Shown here piece after piece: positions 7,567 to 16,984 of a DNA stretch of 57,678 nt (the first letter of the stretch is position 1; every line of letters starts with the position of its first letter). The stretch comes from Actinomycetota bacterium. GTDB lineage: Bacteria > Actinomycetota > Actinomycetes > Streptosporangiales > Streptosporangiaceae. Under the pieces are notes generated by a model. The model saw nothing but the letters and a program-made list of their open reading frames with translations. It had not been told where the DNA came from and searched no databases. A program made the position numbers and the translations under genes. The DNA is taken from NCBI GenBank assembly GCA_027314515.1, contig DAHVAR010000277.1, forward strand, positions 1 to 57,678, given 5' to 3'.

Positions 7567-9023
7567 CTAGGCGTGCGGCGCCTGGCCAGCGTCCCTGGCG
7601 GCCTTCCACGTGCTGGTGCGTGCCTCGATGTAATGCGCGTAGTCGGCCGAGGTGCGCTGGCTGGCCAGCAACGGCTGCCCGGCCAGCTGCTCGGCGGGCA
7701 CGGGCAGGTCTGCGGTCATCTGCGCCTGCAGTTGCTGCAGGTGCGACACCTCGGCCGCGGCCGGGTTGGCGCCGGTCGAGGCGGGCGCGACCACCGCGGC
7801 CAGCGGATCATCGGTGCGCGGCGTGGTCAGCGTGAGCACGCCGCCGAGGTCGGGCGCGGCGGCGTCACGGGCGGTGAGGGACGGCAGCCCGAAGCGCAGC
7901 TCGACGGTCTTCAGCACCGAGGTGTGGTCGATCGGCGTTGCCCCCTCGGGCACCCGGAAGATAGTGCCAGCCGGGATCAGCGGCGAGACCAGGACGGCCG
8001 GCACCCGGACGCCGAACCTGGTGAAGTCGAACCCGAACTCGCCGATGCTCGAGTCAGGCGGCGTGGCACCGCTCGACGGCGGGACATGGTCGTACAACCC
8101 GCCGTGCTCGTCATAGGTGATGATCAGCAGGGTCTGGTTCCAGCCGGGCCCGCTTCGCAGCGCCTGGTAGACCTGCTGGAGGAACACCTCGCCGAGAGCC
8201 ACGTCGTAGTTGGGGTGCTGACTGTTGCCGGTGGACCCCCAGCTCGGCTCGAGGAAGCTGTACTGGGCCAGCGTGCCGCCGGCCGCGTCCGCCTGGAAGT
8301 CGGTGAACCGGCCGAAGCACGTGTCCGGCGCGTTCGCGGTATCGGGGAAGTTGCCCCTGGTCAGTGGCTCGGCATCGGAGCCGTAGATCTTCCAGCTCTG
8401 GTTGTGCGCGGTCATCAGGCCGAAGATGCTCTGCACTGTGTACGACGACGTGCTGTCGTTCATGTGTCCCTGGCTCGTCGCGGCGCAGGCGAAGGCCCGG
8501 TTCGGGAACGTCTCGGTCGGGACCGAGCTGTACCAGTGGTCGCACACCGCGAAGCCGGCGGCCAGGCCGGACAGCACCGGCAGCGCCGCGGGCGGGAAGA
8601 CGCCCATGATGTCGGACGGCGTGGTGCCGGAGAGCACGCTGCGGTTGTCCCGCTGGTCGAAGCTGATCGCCGCGGCGAAGTTGGAGACGAAGCCGCCGTT
8701 GGTCGCGACCGGCGGAGACGGCGCCAGCCCGCTGCCGAACAGCTGTGAATTGGTGTTGGCGTAACCCTCGCCAGGATCGGCCCCCGGCATGAAGTAGGCA
8801 CCCGGATTGCCGGCGTCAATCTGGTAAACCGTTACCGGATTCCCGTTCTCGTCATTGTTGGATTCGGTCCCGAGCAGACCCTCGAACGGTTGCCCGTTCG
8901 GCCCCGTCTTGTCGGGTACAGAAAACCCAGCATGTGGTCGAAAGAGCGGTTTTCAAGCATTACCTGGACGATGTGCTGAATCGACGAAAGCTGGGACTGC
9001 TGATTCGGTGCTGTCATGTCCAT
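7567..9023 (-). pseudogene. Phospholipase C/acid phosphatase-type phosphoesterase, interrupted by one frameshift
   Basis: The N-terminal segment (9023 to about 8917) encodes IQHIVQVMLENRSFDHMLG, the hallmark opening of the phosphoesterase family (PF04185: phospholipase C, AcpA). After LYP the frame is lost. In the next frame from about 8913 the protein continues as DKTGPNGQPFEGLLG and runs on without a stop through TFPNRAF and YDEHGGLYDHVPP to 7567. One missing base in the CCC run (plus-strand GGG at 8914-8916) explains everything; repaired length would be about 485 residues. Either a sequencing error, or a recent inactivating mutation, because the rest looks well preserved. No signal peptide is obvious at this start. 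Confidence 0.88.
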
Positions 9024-9123
9024 ATGGTGACGTAAAGTGACGCCGGGGCCAAGCAGAGTGTGAAATGAGCAGCTAGCGCGGAGTGTCGCGGGATGCGCGC
9101 CCGCTGAGGCCGGGAGGCCGCCG

Positions 9124-9720
9124 ATGTCATTGACCGATGCGCAGCAGGCAGCTTTCGATCACCTGGTCGCGCGGCCAGGGCCGGTCACGTGGGCCAGTCC
9201 GGCCAGCCCCGGCGGCTGGGTGGCAGGCACCCGGCGCGGCGGAGGCGCGCACGGACTCGCGCACGGAGGCTCGGGCGCCGATCCGGCTACCGTGCGGTTC
9301 GTCAAGAGCCGGGCATTTCCCGGCTGCCAGTTGCACGAGGCCGACTTCACCGCCCGCGACGGCCGGGCCCGGCACTTGCTCGTCCGTACCTGGCAACAGC
9401 CAGACGGCTCATGGACGGCAGACCCCGTGGGCGGCGGCAGCGGCAGCGAGCCCCTCCGGAGCGGGCCCTGGGTCAATTTCGCGGCCGGCTGGAACGCACG
9501 GCAGTTCACGGCCGGCGGGCACGTGACGGGCCAGGGCGCCGAAGCGGCCTGCCTCGTCCGGCTGACTTTCGCCGACGGCACCACGCTCGAGGACACCGTG
9601 GACAACGGCGTCGTGCTGTTCTTCACCTCGCCCGGCCCTGCCGTCCCGGTCAGAGTCGAGATCCATGGCCCGGCCGCGTCGGTGCTCGCCGAGTACGACG
9701 AGTTCACCGACTTCGAGTGA
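9124..9720 (+). CDS. Conserved-looking protein of unknown function
   Basis: This 198-residue acidic soluble protein has no recognised motif. It contains a Gly/His/Ala-rich patch (residues about 38-52) and a C-terminal beta-rich region with VDNGVVLFFTSPGPAVPVRV, which resembles a beta-sandwich edge. Translation begins at an ATG at 9124 with GGGAGG about 7 bases upstream, so the gene is probably real. It is divergent from the frameshifted phosphoesterase and about 250 bases from the next gene, so probably monocistronic. I cannot assign a function. Confidence 0.65.
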   Translation: MSLTDAQQAAFDHLVARPGPVTWASPASPGGWVAGTRRGGGAHGLAHGGSGADPATVRFVKSRAFPGCQLHEADFTARDGRARHLLVRTWQQPDGSWTADPVGGGSGSEPLRSGPWVNFAAGWNARQFTAGGHVTGQGAEAACLVRLTFADGTTLEDTVDNGVVLFFTSPGPAVPVRVEIHGPAASVLAEYDEFTDFE

Positions 9721-9970
9721 CGCCGGGTGTCGTGGAACTACCCAGCGTGGCTTAGCGTTTCTTCATGCGCTGGGCTAGTCGCACCGGGCCGGGGATCCAT
9801 GGTGCTGCCCGTAATCGGCAAAAATCTGGTGTTCAGTGCAAATCTAAACCGGGGAGTCTTGGTAGCCTGCAGGGGTCGCGGGCAGTAGGAGCCTGCCACC
9901 GACCGTTGCCAGACTCTGGGTTGCGGCGCTGGTGGTTCTGCGCCCGGTTACCACGGAGGTAGAGGCGAGG

Positions 9971-10753
9971 ATGGCACTTCAGGAGCGTAGCCTGAGCGGG
10001 AGCGCCGCCGAGTTGCCGGAACCTTGGCGTTCGGCTGCTCTGACGGTCGTCCTGCCCACCTACAACGAGGCTGCCAACCTGCCGGTGATCGTGGCCGAAC
10101 TGTTCGGCCTGCCGTTGACTGGCCTGCACATCCTGGTCGCCGACGACAACTCGCCGGATGGTACGGGGAAGATCGCCGACGAGCTAGCCCGGCAGTACGG
10201 CCCGGATCGGCTCAGCGTCCTGCACCGACCGGGCAAGCAAGGCCTTGGCCGCGCCTACGTCGACGGCATGACGCATGCGATCAACGCGGGCGCCGAGTTC
10301 GTCGTGCAGATGGACAGTGACCTGTCGCACTCGCCCCAGTATCTGCCCCAGATGCTGGGCACCCTGCTGGCGACGAACGCCGACGTGGTGATCGGGTCGC
10401 GTTACGTATGCGGCGCCAGCCTGGCCAGCGAATGGTCCTGGCAGCGCAAGGCGCTGTCCGCGTTCGCGAACCTGTACGTCCGGGTGCTGCTGCACCTCGG
10501 GGTCCGCGACGTGACGGCCGGCTTCAAGCTCTGGCGGAGTTCCACCCTGAAGGCGATCGACGTAGCCAGCGTCCGCAGCAATGGCTACAGCTTCCAGGTC
10601 GAGATGAACTACCGCACGGTACAGCACGGCCTCAAGATCGTCGAGCTGCCGATCCACTTCGCTGACCGGCGCGAGGGCGACAGCAAGATGAGCCTCAAGG
10701 TGCAGCTCGAGTCGGCGCTGATGCCGCTCTCGCTACGCCGCCGGGCGCGCTAG
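9971..10753 (+). CDS. Polyprenol-monophosphate mannose synthase (DPM1-like GT2)
   Basis: This 260-residue family 2 glycosyltransferase begins with [16 protein letters not shown] and has the nucleotide-binding DDNSPDGTG and the metal-binding stretch [23 protein letters not shown] and the tail motif [13 protein letters not shown] are typical of DPM1/Ppm1. It transfers mannose from GDP-mannose to polyprenyl phosphate, the donor for lipoglycans and glycoproteins in actinomycetes. There are no transmembrane helices, as in soluble DPM1. The start at 9971 is preferred over a GTG at 9932 because of its GGAGG-containing leader. In mycobacteria the equivalent is fused or adjacent to an Lnt domain; here the two lnt genes lie 40 kb away. 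Confidence 0.9.
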   Translation: MALQERSLSGSAAELPEPWRSAALTVVLPTYNEAANLPVIVAELFGLPLTGLHILVADDNSPDGTGKIADELARQYGPDRLSVLHRPGKQGLGRAYVDGMTHAINAGAEFVVQMDSDLSHSPQYLPQMLGTLLATNADVVIGSRYVCGASLASEWSWQRKALSAFANLYVRVLLHLGVRDVTAGFKLWRSSTLKAIDVASVRSNGYSFQVEMNYRTVQHGLKIVELPIHFADRREGDSKMSLKVQLESALMPLSLRRRAR

Positions 10754-10777
10754 CCAGCAAGCCCGCCTCCAGCGCAG

Positions 10778-10810
10778 GAAGGCCCGGCCGGGTAATCCGG
10801 CCGGGCCTTC
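10778..10810. terminator. Bidirectional terminator-like hairpin between the mannose synthase and lon genes
   Basis: A perfect 14-bp inverted repeat (GAAGGCCCGGCCGG / CCGGCCGGGCCTTC) flanks a 5-base loop GTAAT. It lies between two convergent genes (stops at 10753 and 10823). It has no long U-tract on either side, as is common for terminators of high-GC bacteria. Confidence 0.85.
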
Positions 10811-10822
10811 GCTTCCCCTGGC

Positions 10823-13198
10823 TTACGCCGCCACGACCGTGGCGGCTGAGGTGGCCGGCTCCAGCGCTAGTTCCAGCACCTCGCGGACATCGCCGACCGG
10901 GTGGATCTGCAGCGCCGACCGCACGTTGTCCGGCACATCCTCCAGGTCCGGCTCGTTCCGCTTGGGGATGAGCACGGTGGAGATCCCGGCCCGGTGCGCG
11001 GCCAGCAGCTTCTGCTTGACCCCGCCGATCGGCAGCACGCGCCCGGTCAGCGAGACCTCGCCGGTCATCGCGACGTCCGAGCGGACCAGGCGGCCGGACA
11101 GGAGCGAGGCCAGCGCGGTCGTCATCGTCACGCCGGCGCTAGGGCCGTCCTTCGGCACCGCGCCGGCCGGCACGTGCACGTGCACGCCCCGGTCCTTCAG
11201 GTCGCCCACCGGAAGCTCCAGTTCCGCGCCGTGCGAGCGAAGGTAGGACAGCGCGATCTGGGCCGATTCCTTCATGACGTCGCCCAGTTGGCCGGTCAGC
11301 GTCACCCCGGTCGAGCCCGTCTCCGGGTCGGCCAGCGACGCCTCGATGAACAGCACGTCGCCGCCGGTGCCGGTCACCGCCAGGCCGGTGGCGACGCCTG
11401 GTACGGCGGTTCGATCCGCCGATTCCGGCGTATGGCGCGGGTGGCCGAGGTAACCGGTCAGGTCACCGGCGTCCACCGTGACAGGCATCGTGGCCGTGCC
11501 GGACTCCGCTTGCGCCGCGATCTTCCGCAGCACCCTGGCGATCATCCGCTCCAGCGACCGGACCCCGGCCTCCCTGGTGAACTCGCCGGCCAGCCTGCGC
11601 AGCGCGTCGTCGGTCAGCGTCACCTCGGCGGCGCCGAGGCCGGCCCGGTCGAGCTGCCTGGGCAGCAGGTGGATGCGCGCGATGGTGACCTTCTCATCCT
11701 CGGTGTAACCGTCCAGCGTGACGAGCTCCATCCGGTCCAGCAGCGGTGCCGGGATGGCATCGACCACGTTGGCGGTAGCGATGAACAGCACGTCGGACAG
11801 GTCGAGTTCGACCTCGAGATAGTGGTCGCGGAATGTGTGGTTCTGCGCCGGGTCAAGCACCTCGAGCAACGCCGCAGTCGGGTCGCCCCGGTAGTCGGCG
11901 CCGAGCTTGTCGACCTCATCCAGCAAGATCACCGGGTTCATCGACCCGGCCTCGGTGACGGCCCGGACGATCCGGCCGGGTAGCGCGCCGACGTAGGTAC
12001 GCCGGTGGCCGCGGATCTCGGCCTCGTCTCGCACTCCGCCGAGAGCGACCCTGGCGAACTTGCGGCCCATCGCCCGCGCGACCGACTCGCCGAGCGAGGT
12101 CTTGCCAACTCCGGGAGGCCCGCCTAGGGCCAGCACCGCACCGCTACGCCGGCCGCCGACAAGCTGGAGACCGCGGTCGCAGCGGCGCTTGCGGACAGCC
12201 AGGTACTCGATGATCCGGTCCTTTACGTCGTCCAGGCCGGCGTGGTCAGCGTCCAGCACGGCTCGTGCGCCGGTGATGTCGTAGGCATCTTCGGTGCGCT
12301 CGTTCCACGGCACCTCGAGCAGCGTGTCGAGCCAGGTGCGGATCCAGCCAGCCTCGGGTGACTGGTCTGAGCCGCGCTCGAGCTTGGCGGCCTCCTTCAG
12401 GGCCGCCTCGCGGACCTTTTCTGGCAGGTCAGCGGCCTCGATCCGGGCACGGTAGTCCTCCTCTTCCGAGGCGGGCTTGCCGTCCAGTTCGGCCAGCTCC
12501 TTCCGGATGGCGGCCAGCTGCTGACGCAGCAGGAACTCGCGCTGCTGCTTGTCCATGCCCTCCTTGACGTCGTTGCTGATGGTCTCGGCGACATCCAGCT
12601 CGGCCAGGTGGTCACGAGCCCAGCCGATCAGCAGCTCCAGGCGGGCCTTCGGGTCGCCAGTTTCCAGCAGCTGGCGCTTTTGCGCCACGCTCAGGTAGCC
12701 GGCGTAGCCCGCGCTGTCGGCCAGCGCGGAGGGGTCAGTCAGGCGCTGCAGCACGTCGACGAACTGCCACGCACCGCGCTTCTGCAGGATCGTGACAGCC
12801 AGCCCGCGGTACTCGCGGGCTAGCTCGGTGGTCTGCGGGCCGGGCTCGGGCTCGTCGATGACCGTGCCCTCGACCCAGAGCGCCTGGCCGGGCCCCACGG
12901 TTCCGGTGCCGATCGAGACCCTGGCGGTGCCCCGCACGACCGCCGCGCGCTCACCGCTCGGCAGCCGGCCTACCTGCTCGATCGCGGCCAGGGTGCCGAC
13001 GGAGGCGTACTTGCCGTCTGGCCGCGGCACCAGCAGCACGCGCGCCGTGGCGTCGTCGCCGGCCGCCGCTGCGGCGAGCTGAGCAGCCTCGATCGCCGCT
13101 CGCGGCTCGGCATCGGACAGGTCAAGCGGCACCACCATCGTCGGCAGCACGACACTGTCGTCGAGCGGCAGTACCGGCAGCGAGAGGGTTTCGGCCAT
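10823..13198 (-). CDS. lon: ATP-dependent Lon protease
   Basis: This protein of about 791 residues has the full Lon layout: N-terminal substrate domain (from [13 protein letters not shown]), AAA+ module with Walker A GPPGVGKT at about 360-367 and Walker [10 protein letters not shown], then the protease domain with the Ser-Lys dyad (S687 in [11 protein letters not shown]728 in [14 protein letters not shown]). It degrades misfolded and regulatory proteins. GGAGG lies 14 bases before the ATG at 13198 and only 2 before a GTG at 13210; neither is ideal and I prefer the ATG. A candidate ClgR operator is found about 100 bp upstream. Confidence 0.97.
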   Translation of the reverse strand: MAETLSLPVLPLDDSVVLPTMVVPLDLSDAEPRAAIEAAQLAAAAAGDDATARVLLVPRPDGKYASVGTLAAIEQVGRLPSGERAAVVRGTARVSIGTGTVGPGQALWVEGTVIDEPEPGPQTTELAREYRGLAVTILQKRGAWQFVDVLQRLTDPSALADSAGYAGYLSVAQKRQLLETGDPKARLELLIGWARDHLAELDVAETISNDVKEGMDKQQREFLLRQQLAAIRKELAELDGKPASEEEDYRARIEAADLPEKVREAALKEAAKLERGSDQSPEAGWIRTWLDTLLEVPWNERTEDAYDITGARAVLDADHAGLDDVKDRIIEYLAVRKRRCDRGLQLVGGRRSGAVLALGGPPGVGKTSLGESVARAMGRKFARVALGGVRDEAEIRGHRRTYVGALPGRIVRAVTEAGSMNPVILLDEVDKLGADYRGDPTAALLEVLDPAQNHTFRDHYLEVELDLSDVLFIATANVVDAIPAPLLDRMELVTLDGYTEDEKVTIARIHLLPRQLDRAGLGAAEVTLTDDALRRLAGEFTREAGVRSLERMIARVLRKIAAQAESGTATMPVTVDAGDLTGYLGHPRHTPESADRTAVPGVATGLAVTGTGGDVLFIEASLADPETGSTGVTLTGQLGDVMKESAQIALSYLRSHGAELELPVGDLKDRGVHVHVPAGAVPKDGPSAGVTMTTALASLLSGRLVRSDVAMTGEVSLTGRVLPIGGVKQKLLAAHRAGISTVLIPKRNEPDLEDVPDNVRSALQIHPVGDVREVLELALEPATSAATVVAA

Positions 13199-13566
13199 GA
13201 CAGAGGTCACTTCCTCCGAAGCTAGGCGCGCAAAATTGCTTACGCGATTACGACGCTACAAGCAGACTTGGAGGTTTTTTGTTCCGTAGCTGGCAGGGCG
13301 TTCGCCGCGAGCGGACATAGCGTGCAACCCCGGAGCGCGCGTTCCCGTTCGTGAGGTGGTCGATCTCTTGCGGCCGGCGCCAGGAGCGGTCCTTGCGCGC
13401 GGGGCAGGCGGCGCCCGCCGGACTGCCGGAGCACGGGCGAACTGCCGGATCAGCCGCGCGTCCGGCATGGCTAAGCTTGAGGCGACAAAACGCCCTGGCA
13501 GTCAGCGAGGTCAGCGCAGCGCTGACGGCCTTCCCCGCCGGGGTCGGTGAGGGGAGCTGAGTAGTC
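13199..13566. other. 368-bp divergent intergenic region between lon and hom
   Basis: It contains no credible gene. It holds the leader of lon (with GGAGG), an A/T-richer patch at about 13230-13285 including a run of six T, the candidate ClgR site at 13300-13316, and the hom leader with GGGGAG just upstream of 13567. No tRNA or riboswitch was recognised. Confidence 0.6.
13300..13316. promoter_or_regulatory. Candidate ClgR operator upstream of lon
   Basis: GTTCGCCGCGAGCGGAC is an inverted repeat (GTTCGC / GCGGAC, 5 of 6 pairs matching, 5-base spacer). ClgR, the activator of clp and lon genes in Streptomyces and relatives, recognises a CGC-N5-GCG type dyad flanked by GTT/AAC-like bases. Position about 100 bp upstream of the lon start suits an activator. 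The match was judged by eye from memory of the consensus. Confidence 0.45.
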
Positions 13567-14889
13567 ATGCAGGAAGCGGGCAGCCGCGGAACGGACGAGC
13601 GCGCGCCGCTGAAGGTGGCCCTGCTCGGCTGCGGGACCGTCGGCTCCCAGGTCTACCGGCTGCTCACCGAGCAGTCCGCCGATCTGCGGGCCAGGGCCGG
13701 CGCGCCGCTGGAGATCGCGGGCGTGGCCGTGCAGGCACCGGACCGGCCGCGCCACGTCCCCGTCGACCCGGACTTGCTGACCACCGACGGGATGGCGCTG
13801 GTCACCCGGCCCGACGTGGACATCGTTATCGAGCTGATCGGCGGGATCGAGCCGGCCAGGTCCTTGCTGCTCGCGGCGCTTAGCGCCGGGAAGTCAGTGG
13901 TCACCGCTAACAAGGCACTGGTCGCCGCGGATCGTGCGGTGCTGCACAAGACGGCGCGCCAGGCCGGCGCCGACCTCTACTACGAGGCGGCCGTGGCGGG
14001 CGCGATCCCGCTGCTGCGGGCGCTACGTGAGTCGCTGGCCGGCGACGAGGTCCGCCGGGTGCTCGGGATCGTCAACGGCACCACGAACTTCATCCTGGAC
14101 CGGATGGACACTTCCGGCGCGGACTTCAGCGCGGCCCTGGCCGAGGCGCAGGCGCTCGGCTACGCCGAGGCCGACCCGACCGCCGATGTGGCCGGCTTTG
14201 ACGCGGCCGCCAAGGCGGCGATCCTGGCCAGCATCGCCTTCCACACCGAGGTCACCGCGGATGACGTGTACCGGGAGGGCATCCTGTCGGTCACCGCGGC
14301 CGACATCGCCAGCGCCCGTGCACTGGGCTGCGTGGTCAAGCTGCTGGCGATCTGCGAGCGGTCCAACGGCGGCATCTCGGCGCGGGTGCACCCGGCGATG
14401 ATCCCGCGGACGCACCCGCTGGCCGCGGTGCGCGAGGCCTACAACGCCGTCTTCGTCGAGGCGGAATCGGCCGGGCAGCTGATGTTCTACGGCGCTGGCG
14501 CCGGCGGGCAGCCGACGGCCAGCGCCGTTCTCGGCGACACGGTGGCGATCGCCCGTAACCTGCTGGCCGGACTGCGCGGCCCGGACTCCTCCACGTATGC
14601 CCAGCTACCGCTTGTCCCTATCGGCGAGGCGCGGACCAGCTATTACGTCCAGCTGGACGTAGTCGACCGGCCCGGCGTGCTGGCACCGGTCGCTGACGCG
14701 TTCGCGCAGCAGGGCGTTTCGATCAAGGCCGTCCGGCAGGAGGGCCGCGGCGAGGATGCCAACTTGATCATCATGACCCACTCGGCCAGGGAAGCCGCGC
14801 TGGCCAAGACCGTGGCGGTGCTCGGCGCGATGGAAGCGGTCCGGAACGTGGACAGCGTGATGCGCGTCGAGGCCCTGGAGGACGAGTGA
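13567..14889 (+). CDS. hom: Homoserine dehydrogenase
   Basis: This 440-residue protein has an N-terminal NAD(P)-binding motif [12 protein letters not shown], the catalytic-domain sequences [26 protein letters not shown] and [12 protein letters not shown], and a C-terminal ACT domain (from about residue 358, [20 protein letters not shown]). It reduces aspartate semialdehyde to homoserine, and the ACT domain normally mediates threonine feedback inhibition. GGGGAG precedes the ATG at 13567. It is the first gene of hom-thrC-thrB. The lysA gene often found upstream in actinomycetes is absent here; lon is divergent instead. Confidence 0.97.
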   Translation: MQEAGSRGTDERAPLKVALLGCGTVGSQVYRLLTEQSADLRARAGAPLEIAGVAVQAPDRPRHVPVDPDLLTTDGMALVTRPDVDIVIELIGGIEPARSLLLAALSAGKSVVTANKALVAADRAVLHKTARQAGADLYYEAAVAGAIPLLRALRESLAGDEVRRVLGIVNGTTNFILDRMDTSGADFSAALAEAQALGYAEADPTADVAGFDAAAKAAILASIAFHTEVTADDVYREGILSVTAADIASARALGCVVKLLAICERSNGGISARVHPAMIPRTHPLAAVREAYNAVFVEAESAGQLMFYGAGAGGQPTASAVLGDTVAIARNLLAGLRGPDSSTYAQLPLVPIGEARTSYYVQLDVVDRPGVLAPVADAFAQQGVSIKAVRQEGRGEDANLIIMTHSAREAALAKTVAVLGAMEAVRNVDSVMRVEALEDE

Positions 14890-14954
14890 GCCCGTCATCG
14901 CCGGCCGGGCCGGGAGCGCGCCGCTTGCCCGGTGCCGCCATGACGCCCGCAGCG

Positions 14955-14988
14955 GCTGGCTCGATGAGCGGGCTGGCTCGATGAGCGG
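14955..14988 (+). repeat. 17-bp tandem duplication spanning the thrC start codon
   Basis: The unit GCTGGCTCGATGAGCGG occurs twice in a row (14955-14971, 14972-14988). The second copy contains the thrC ATG at 14981. The first copy creates another ATG at 14964 in a different frame that encodes M-S-G-L-A-R and stops with TGA at 14982-14984, overlapping the thrC start as ATGA. Confidence 0.9.
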
Positions 14989-16045
14989 GCCGCGGCGATG
15001 GCGCGGAATCGTCGCTGAGTACGCCGCCCGTCTGCCGGTGCCGCCCGGCGTGCCCGCGGTCACGCTCGGCGAGGGCGGCACGCCGCTGCTGCCGGCCCCG
15101 GTGCTGTCCGAGCTCACCGGCTGCACGGTGTACCTCAAGGTCGAGGGCGTCAACCCGACCGGGTCGTTCAAGGACCGCGGCATGACGGTCGCAGTCACTC
15201 TCGCCGCCGCCCGCGGCGCGCATAGCGTGATCTGCGCCTCGACCGGCAACACCAGCGCAAGCGCCGCGGCTTACGCGGCCAGGGCCGGCCTGGACTGCGC
15301 CGTGCTTGTGCCGAAGGGCAGCATCGCCCTCGGCAAGCTGGCGCAGGCGCTCGCCCACGGCGCCAGGCTCCTGCAGGTCGACGGCAACTTCGATGACTGC
15401 CTGGACCTCGTCCGCAAGATCGCCGCGGACTATCCGGTGGCCCTGGTCAACTCGGTCAACCCGGACCGGCTGCAGGGCCAGAAGACCGCGTCGTTCGAGA
15501 TCGTCGATGCCCTTGGCGACGCCCCCGACGTGCACTGCCTGCCGGTCGGCAACGCCGGCAACATCGCCGCCTACTGGCTCGGCTACCGCGAATACCGGGC
15601 GGACGGCAAGGCGACCAAGACCCCGCGGATGCTCGGGTACCAGGCAGCCGGGGCCGCGCCGATCGTCAGCGGCCACCCGGTGCTGAACCCGGTCACGGTT
15701 GCCACCGCGATCCGCATCGGCAACCCGGCATCGTGGCACCTGGCCGAGGAGGCGCGAGCCGAGTCCGGCGGGCTCATCGGCGCGGTGACCGACGAGGCGA
15801 TCCTGGCTGCCTACCGGCTGCTGGCGCAGCGCGAGGGCGTGTTCGGCGAGCCGGCCTCCGCGGCCGGGGTCGCGGGGTTGCTCCAGGCCTGCTCGGCCGG
15901 CCAGGTACCGCGGGGCTCGGTCGTCGTCTGCACGATCACCGGTCACGGGCTCAAGGACCCCGACACCGCGGTGGCCGGGGCGCCCGCGCCGGTCACCGTC
16001 GGCATCGATGTCGCGGCCGCGGCCAGCGCGCTGAACCTGCGGTGA
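14981..16045 (+). CDS. thrC: Threonine synthase
   Basis: This 354-residue PLP enzyme converts O-phosphohomoserine to threonine. The lysine that binds PLP lies in [12 protein letters not shown], and the phosphate-binding and glycine-rich loops are seen in [19 protein letters not shown] and [12 protein letters not shown]. Its length matches the short actinobacterial/archaeal-type ThrC. It lies 91 bases after hom. There is no good ribosome binding site before the ATG at 14981, but a six-codon frame ends on it (ATGA), so re-initiation may drive translation. Upstream in-frame starts are lacking. Confidence 0.96.
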   Translation: MSGPRRWRGIVAEYAARLPVPPGVPAVTLGEGGTPLLPAPVLSELTGCTVYLKVEGVNPTGSFKDRGMTVAVTLAAARGAHSVICASTGNTSASAAAYAARAGLDCAVLVPKGSIALGKLAQALAHGARLLQVDGNFDDCLDLVRKIAADYPVALVNSVNPDRLQGQKTASFEIVDALGDAPDVHCLPVGNAGNIAAYWLGYREYRADGKATKTPRMLGYQAAGAAPIVSGHPVLNPVTVATAIRIGNPASWHLAEEARAESGGLIGAVTDEAILAAYRLLAQREGVFGEPASAAGVAGLLQACSAGQVPRGSVVVCTITGHGLKDPDTAVAGAPAPVTVGIDVAAAASALNLR

Positions 16046-16055
16046 CGGGCTGCTG

Positions 16056-16982
16056 ATGGCGAACTGGCCAGCCGGACCGGTCACCGTGCAGGTGCCCGCC
16101 ACCAGCGCGAACCTCGGTCCCGGCTTCGACTCACTCGGCCTGGCACTGAGCCTGCACGACACCGTGCGGGCACGCGTGCGGCCGGCCGGGCTGCAGGTCG
16201 AGGTGACCGGCGCAGGCGCCGAGGATCTCGAGCGCGGTGAGCGGCACCTGGTCATCCGGGCCATGCGCGCGGCGTTCGCGGCAATCGGCCCGCAGCCGCC
16301 GGGGATCGCGATCTCCTGCCGGAACGACGTGCCGCAGGGTTTCGGACTTGGCTCGTCCGCGGCTGCCATCGTCGCCGGGGTGCTTGCGGCCAGGGCACTG
16401 GCCGGCCCGGACGGTGCCGCGGCGCTGCCGGACGATGCCGTGCTCGAACTGGCTACGCGACTCGAAGGGCACCCGGACAATGTCGCTGCCTGCCTGCTCG
16501 GCGGCCTGACGATCTCCTGGACGACCGCGGCCGGCGCGCGGGCTACCCGGCTGGCGCCGCTACCTCAGCTAGCGCCGGTGTTGTGCGTCCCCGCCGCGCC
16601 GGTGCTGACCGAGACCGCCCGCAAGGCGCTGCCCGCCCTGGTCCCGCACGCCGACGCGGCGGCGAACTCGGCCCGCGCGGCTCTGCTCATCGCGGCGCTG
16701 ATCAGCAGGCCGGACTTGCTGCTGGCCGGGACGCAGGATTTCCTGCACCAGTCCTACCGGGCGGCCGCGATGCCCGCGACCGCCGCGCTAGTTGACCGGC
16801 TGCGCGCTGCGGGCATCGCCGCGGTCGTGTCCGGTGCCGGGCCGTCGGTGCTGGCCCTGACCGTCGGTGATGCCGGGCCCGGCCCGGCCGAGGTGGCCAG
16901 GATCGCGGCCGGGGCCGGTCAGGCGTGGCGGGTGCTGCCGCTCAGGGTCGATGCCCAGGGCGCCGTGCTGCTGCCCGCCTGA
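16056..16982 (+). CDS. thrB: Homoserine kinase
   Basis: This 308-residue GHMP-family kinase phosphorylates homoserine with ATP, supplying the substrate of ThrC. Motif 1 is VQVPATSANLGPGFDSLGLA, the ATP loop is PQGFGLGSSAAAIVAGVLAA, and the C-terminal GHMP motif is AVVSGAGPSVLAL. It starts 10 bases after the thrC stop, completing the hom-thrC-thrB operon. Its stop and that of the convergent deacetylase gene lie in the palindrome TGAGCTCA, only 2 bases apart. Confidence 0.96.
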   Translation: MANWPAGPVTVQVPATSANLGPGFDSLGLALSLHDTVRARVRPAGLQVEVTGAGAEDLERGERHLVIRAMRAAFAAIGPQPPGIAISCRNDVPQGFGLGSSAAAIVAGVLAARALAGPDGAAALPDDAVLELATRLEGHPDNVAACLLGGLTISWTTAAGARATRLAPLPQLAPVLCVPAAPVLTETARKALPALVPHADAAANSARAALLIAALISRPDLLLAGTQDFLHQSYRAAAMPATAALVDRLRAAGIAAVVSGAGPSVLALTVGDAGPGPAEVARIAAGAGQAWRVLPLRVDAQGAVLLPA

Positions 16983-16984
16983 GC

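Noticed and set aside
9932-9970. Upstream GTG (9932) as start of the mannose synthase
   Set aside because: The ATG at 9971 has the purine-rich leader with GGAGG; the longer form adds 13 unconserved-looking residues.
14771-16480. 569-codon minus-strand frame opposite thrC
   Set aside because: Antisense shadow of hom-thrC-thrB; no family resemblance and no ribosome binding site.
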